64,000 nt of DNA from positions 76,890,659-76,954,658 of the forward strand of contig OX439038.1 in assembly GCA_949317995.1 (NCBI GenBank), read 5' to 3'. Below, in pieces: positions 61,589-64,000 of this stretch (the first letter of the stretch is position 1; each line of letters opens with the position of its first letter). The notes below the pieces were generated by a model, which was not told where the DNA came from, made no database searches, and worked only from the letters and a program-made list of their open reading frames with translations. Position numbers and translations under genes: made by a program. The stretch is from Acholoe squamosa. Its lineage: Eukaryota; Annelida; Polychaeta; Phyllodocida; Polynoidae.

Positions 61589-63940
61589 CTATTTGTTATT
61601 TATGCCTTTACTAATATGCTTATTGAAGGATAGGTTATTATCTAAAATTACACCCAAATATTTGAAGGCTTGTACTTCTTCCAGTTGTACTCCCCTAATA
61701 TAGAAATTGGGATGTATGGCCGGTGGTGGGCCTATGAACATCCATTGTGTTTTTTTCTGATTTATCGTAAGACTGTTCATAATACACCAACTTGACAACT
61801 TGTTTAAAGCAACTTGTAGCTCTCTTGGATCAGTGTAGGAAATCACAGCATCATCAGCATAAAGAACTATATTACAGTTTCATACCTGCTTCACCAGGTC
61901 ATTTATATAGATAATGAACAAAATAGGACCTGCTGTTGAGCCTTGTGGCACTCCATACGTTATAGGCAAGGTCTTAGAAAATTTTTTATTCACACCAACT
62001 TCCTGAGTCCTATTTGTCAAGTAGGACTTAAACCAATCACATGTATTGTCACTAAGTCCATAATCAGATAATTTATGTATTAGTATAGGGTGAGAAACAG
62101 TATCAAATGCCTTTTTATAGTCATTGAAGATAGAGAAGGTAGTCTTCCTATTGTTAAAGTTTTCATAGACCATATCCAAGTAAGCACTGACAGCAGATAA
62201 TGTAGAGTGATTTTTCCTGAAACCATGTTGGGCACAAGTGATATAGTTTTTGCCTTCCATATAATTTTTAAGCCTTGTAATAACTAATTTTTCAAGAATT
62301 TTGCCAGGTAGCGGGAGTTGGCTTATGGGCCTTAGATCGTTCACAGATTTGCTATTGGGTTTCTTTGGTATGGGGGTGACAATGGCATGTTTCCACACAT
62401 CAGGAAAACTTGCATCTAATAGGGATTTGTTAAAGATCATCCTAAGCTTACTACAGTCTCGAAGTAATAACTGCTTAATGGCAGAGGATTTCACATTTGT
62501 GATAGCAGATGACTTAGTGACATCAATTTCAACAATAGCTTTTTTTATATCATCTTCATCAAACAGAGTAAACAGTACGTCATGCTTTACATGCATTTGT
62601 GGTATATTGCTCCTATATAATACCTTGGGTAAAACATCCACAAGTTTTTTACCAATTTTAGTGAAAAATTCATTGATATAATCAGGGATTTGAGCAGGAC
62701 CATATTTGTGCCCAGTCTCATCATCAATAAGTTGATTTATACAGTCACCTTTATATTTAGGGAGCAATTTTCTAACACCTCTCCAGAATTCACGAGGATC
62801 AGTTTTATGCTTATCCAGCAGCTTGCTCAGGGTATTCTTTTTATTAACAGCAATAGCAATATCAACTCTCTTGGCAAATGTATCAGCGACAGCCCAGTCA
62901 CCTGGGTTATTGTATAGCTTGGCTTGTTTATAAGCATTGTCACGGAGCCTCATTGCACCTATGATCTCATTTGTTAACCATTCTGGCTTATCTACTGACA
63001 CATATGTCCTCCTCAAGGGGGCTGTGGCACTTAATGCTTTAAGGAAATTGGCCATATAGATCGAACATAATCCATTAACATCTTGGTGATAATTGTAGTC
63101 AACCCAATTGCTATTGCAAAAGTCATGGTGAAAGACATTAATATCAAAATTTCTGCACACCCTAATAGTTTTTAATTCCTTAGGAATTTTGTTTCTTTCA
63201 CGTTTTAAGATTAGAAACACCGGCATGTGATCACTTAGGCGAATATTAACTGTACCATGGTGACTTACATAATCACAGTTTGTATACATATGGTCAATAA
63301 GGGTTTTGGATAAACATTTTACTCTTGTTGGGATCGTAATATACTGCTTAAGACCATTGACATTAGTTATTCTCTTAATACGTTTTTGATCTATGTCAGA
63401 CAGTGTAAGTAAATCAATATTAAAATCTCCCATAATTACAATCTTTCGAGTGGGTAAAGTTTTATCAAGTAGATTAATCAAGTAGTCAATAACATGTTGA
63501 TTTCCTACCTCAGGGGGCTTGTAGACTAGAATCAACTTATATATAGCTTTATGGATCTCAAGGTCAATAGTCAAAACTTCACAATTTGGAGTTATTGCTG
63601 ACTCAAGTGGACATTCAGTTATGATATATATATCCTCTTTGACATCGAAAAGTAATCCGCCACAGTCTTTATCAATATAAGGGCGTCGATCCAGCCTTAC
63701 AATATTATAGCCAGGGTATGATATCATTGATGTATCATGATGTTTGTCTAACCATGTCTCACAGACACCCATTACATCGGCATATGGAAGAATGTATGAG
63801 GTTTTAATGGTTTTCCCATATAGACTTCATATATGCTACAACCAATAAACTTCAACCCTTTATGTTGACCTAAATCATTTACCTCTAAACATTCACTCAT
63901 CAGGGCCATTTATGCCATTCTGGCAGATAAGACCATATCT
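61589..63940 (-). pseudogene. LINE ORF2: AP endonuclease and reverse transcriptase, interrupted
   Basis: Main open frame 63772-61880 (630 codons). AP-type endonuclease: MGVCETWLD at the start, VIMGDFNIDLL near residue 110, RLSDHMPVFL near 182. RT: HAIVTPIPKKPNSKSVNDLR near 465, CAQHGFRKNHST, motif A KKAFDTVSHPIL, motif B YGVPQGSTAGPILF, then an in-frame TGA at 61880 just before the YADDA motif C, after which the same frame continues to 61589 (YLGVILDNNLSF). Upstream of 63772 the endonuclease start continues in another frame to about 63940. It is truncated at 61588 by the inserted segment and resumes at 60960. A CR1/jockey-type LINE; not active. Confidence 0.88.
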
Positions 63941-64000
63941 GTATCTTGTAAGTGAACAATGGTAATGATGAAAAATGAAAACACATAGGGGGGAGGGGGG

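Overview
The window is metazoan nuclear DNA, probably from a marine invertebrate. The genes are multi-exon with canonical GT/AG introns, most of the sequence is non-coding and repeat-rich, and it carries a tyrosine-recombinase retrotransposon, two kinds of LINE, MITEs, SINE-like repeats, minisatellites and an endogenous virus-like element. I cannot name the phylum from sequence alone.

The host genes are a tandem triplicate of SLC10-type (sodium/bile acid cotransporter-like) membrane transporters, all on the minus strand. Gene 1 (15.6-18.4 kb) and gene 2 (26.0-39.8 kb) each reconstruct into five exons with matching phases, giving open frames of about 484 and 490 codons. Gene 3 (42.3-46.2 kb) is a pseudogene: start lost, exon 2 split by a DNA transposon, exon 3 truncated by a SINE-like repeat, a stop in exon 4 and a frameshift in exon 5.

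Intron 3 of gene 2 is about 11.2 kb long and holds a decayed virus-like element (about 27.2-37.9 kb). On the minus strand it carries a broken protein-primed family B DNA polymerase of Polinton/adintovirus type, a possible PC4-like ssDNA-binding protein, an Ala/Gly/Glu-rich protein and an unknown 132-residue ORF. On the plus strand it carries a small BIR-domain ORF and a broken death-domain-like gene. At least three copies of one promoter block (two ending in a TATA box), tandem hairpins followed by T-runs, and a nested 1.4 kb foldback element lie in the same stretch. No capsid, integrase or packaging gene was recognised.

A young Ngaro/DIRS-type retrotransposon lies at 7.92-13.59 kb (minus strand). 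It has the split direct repeat layout A1-gag-RT/RNaseH-YR-B1-A2-B2, near-identical repeats and long open frames, but gag is shifted by a 32 bp tandem duplication. Plus-strand LINE pieces occupy 52.6-56.1 kb: a 5'-truncated copy followed by an internally deleted copy with its own ORF1 and promoter. A minus-strand endonuclease/RT LINE runs from 60.4 kb to the right edge, broken by a 0.6 kb insertion.

The most unusual signal is a set of four inverted repeats (near 24.06, 25.07, 57.57 and 61.54 kb). They share an apex of the form CAC-TCGGCCTACGGCCTC-GTG, while the arms mostly have unrelated sequences of 14 to 46 bp. This may mark a little-described palindrome-forming process or element. A second is a non-autonomous transposon family (4.4-5.6 and 44.0-45.3 kb) carrying many internal copies of GGACACGTCTACGACC.
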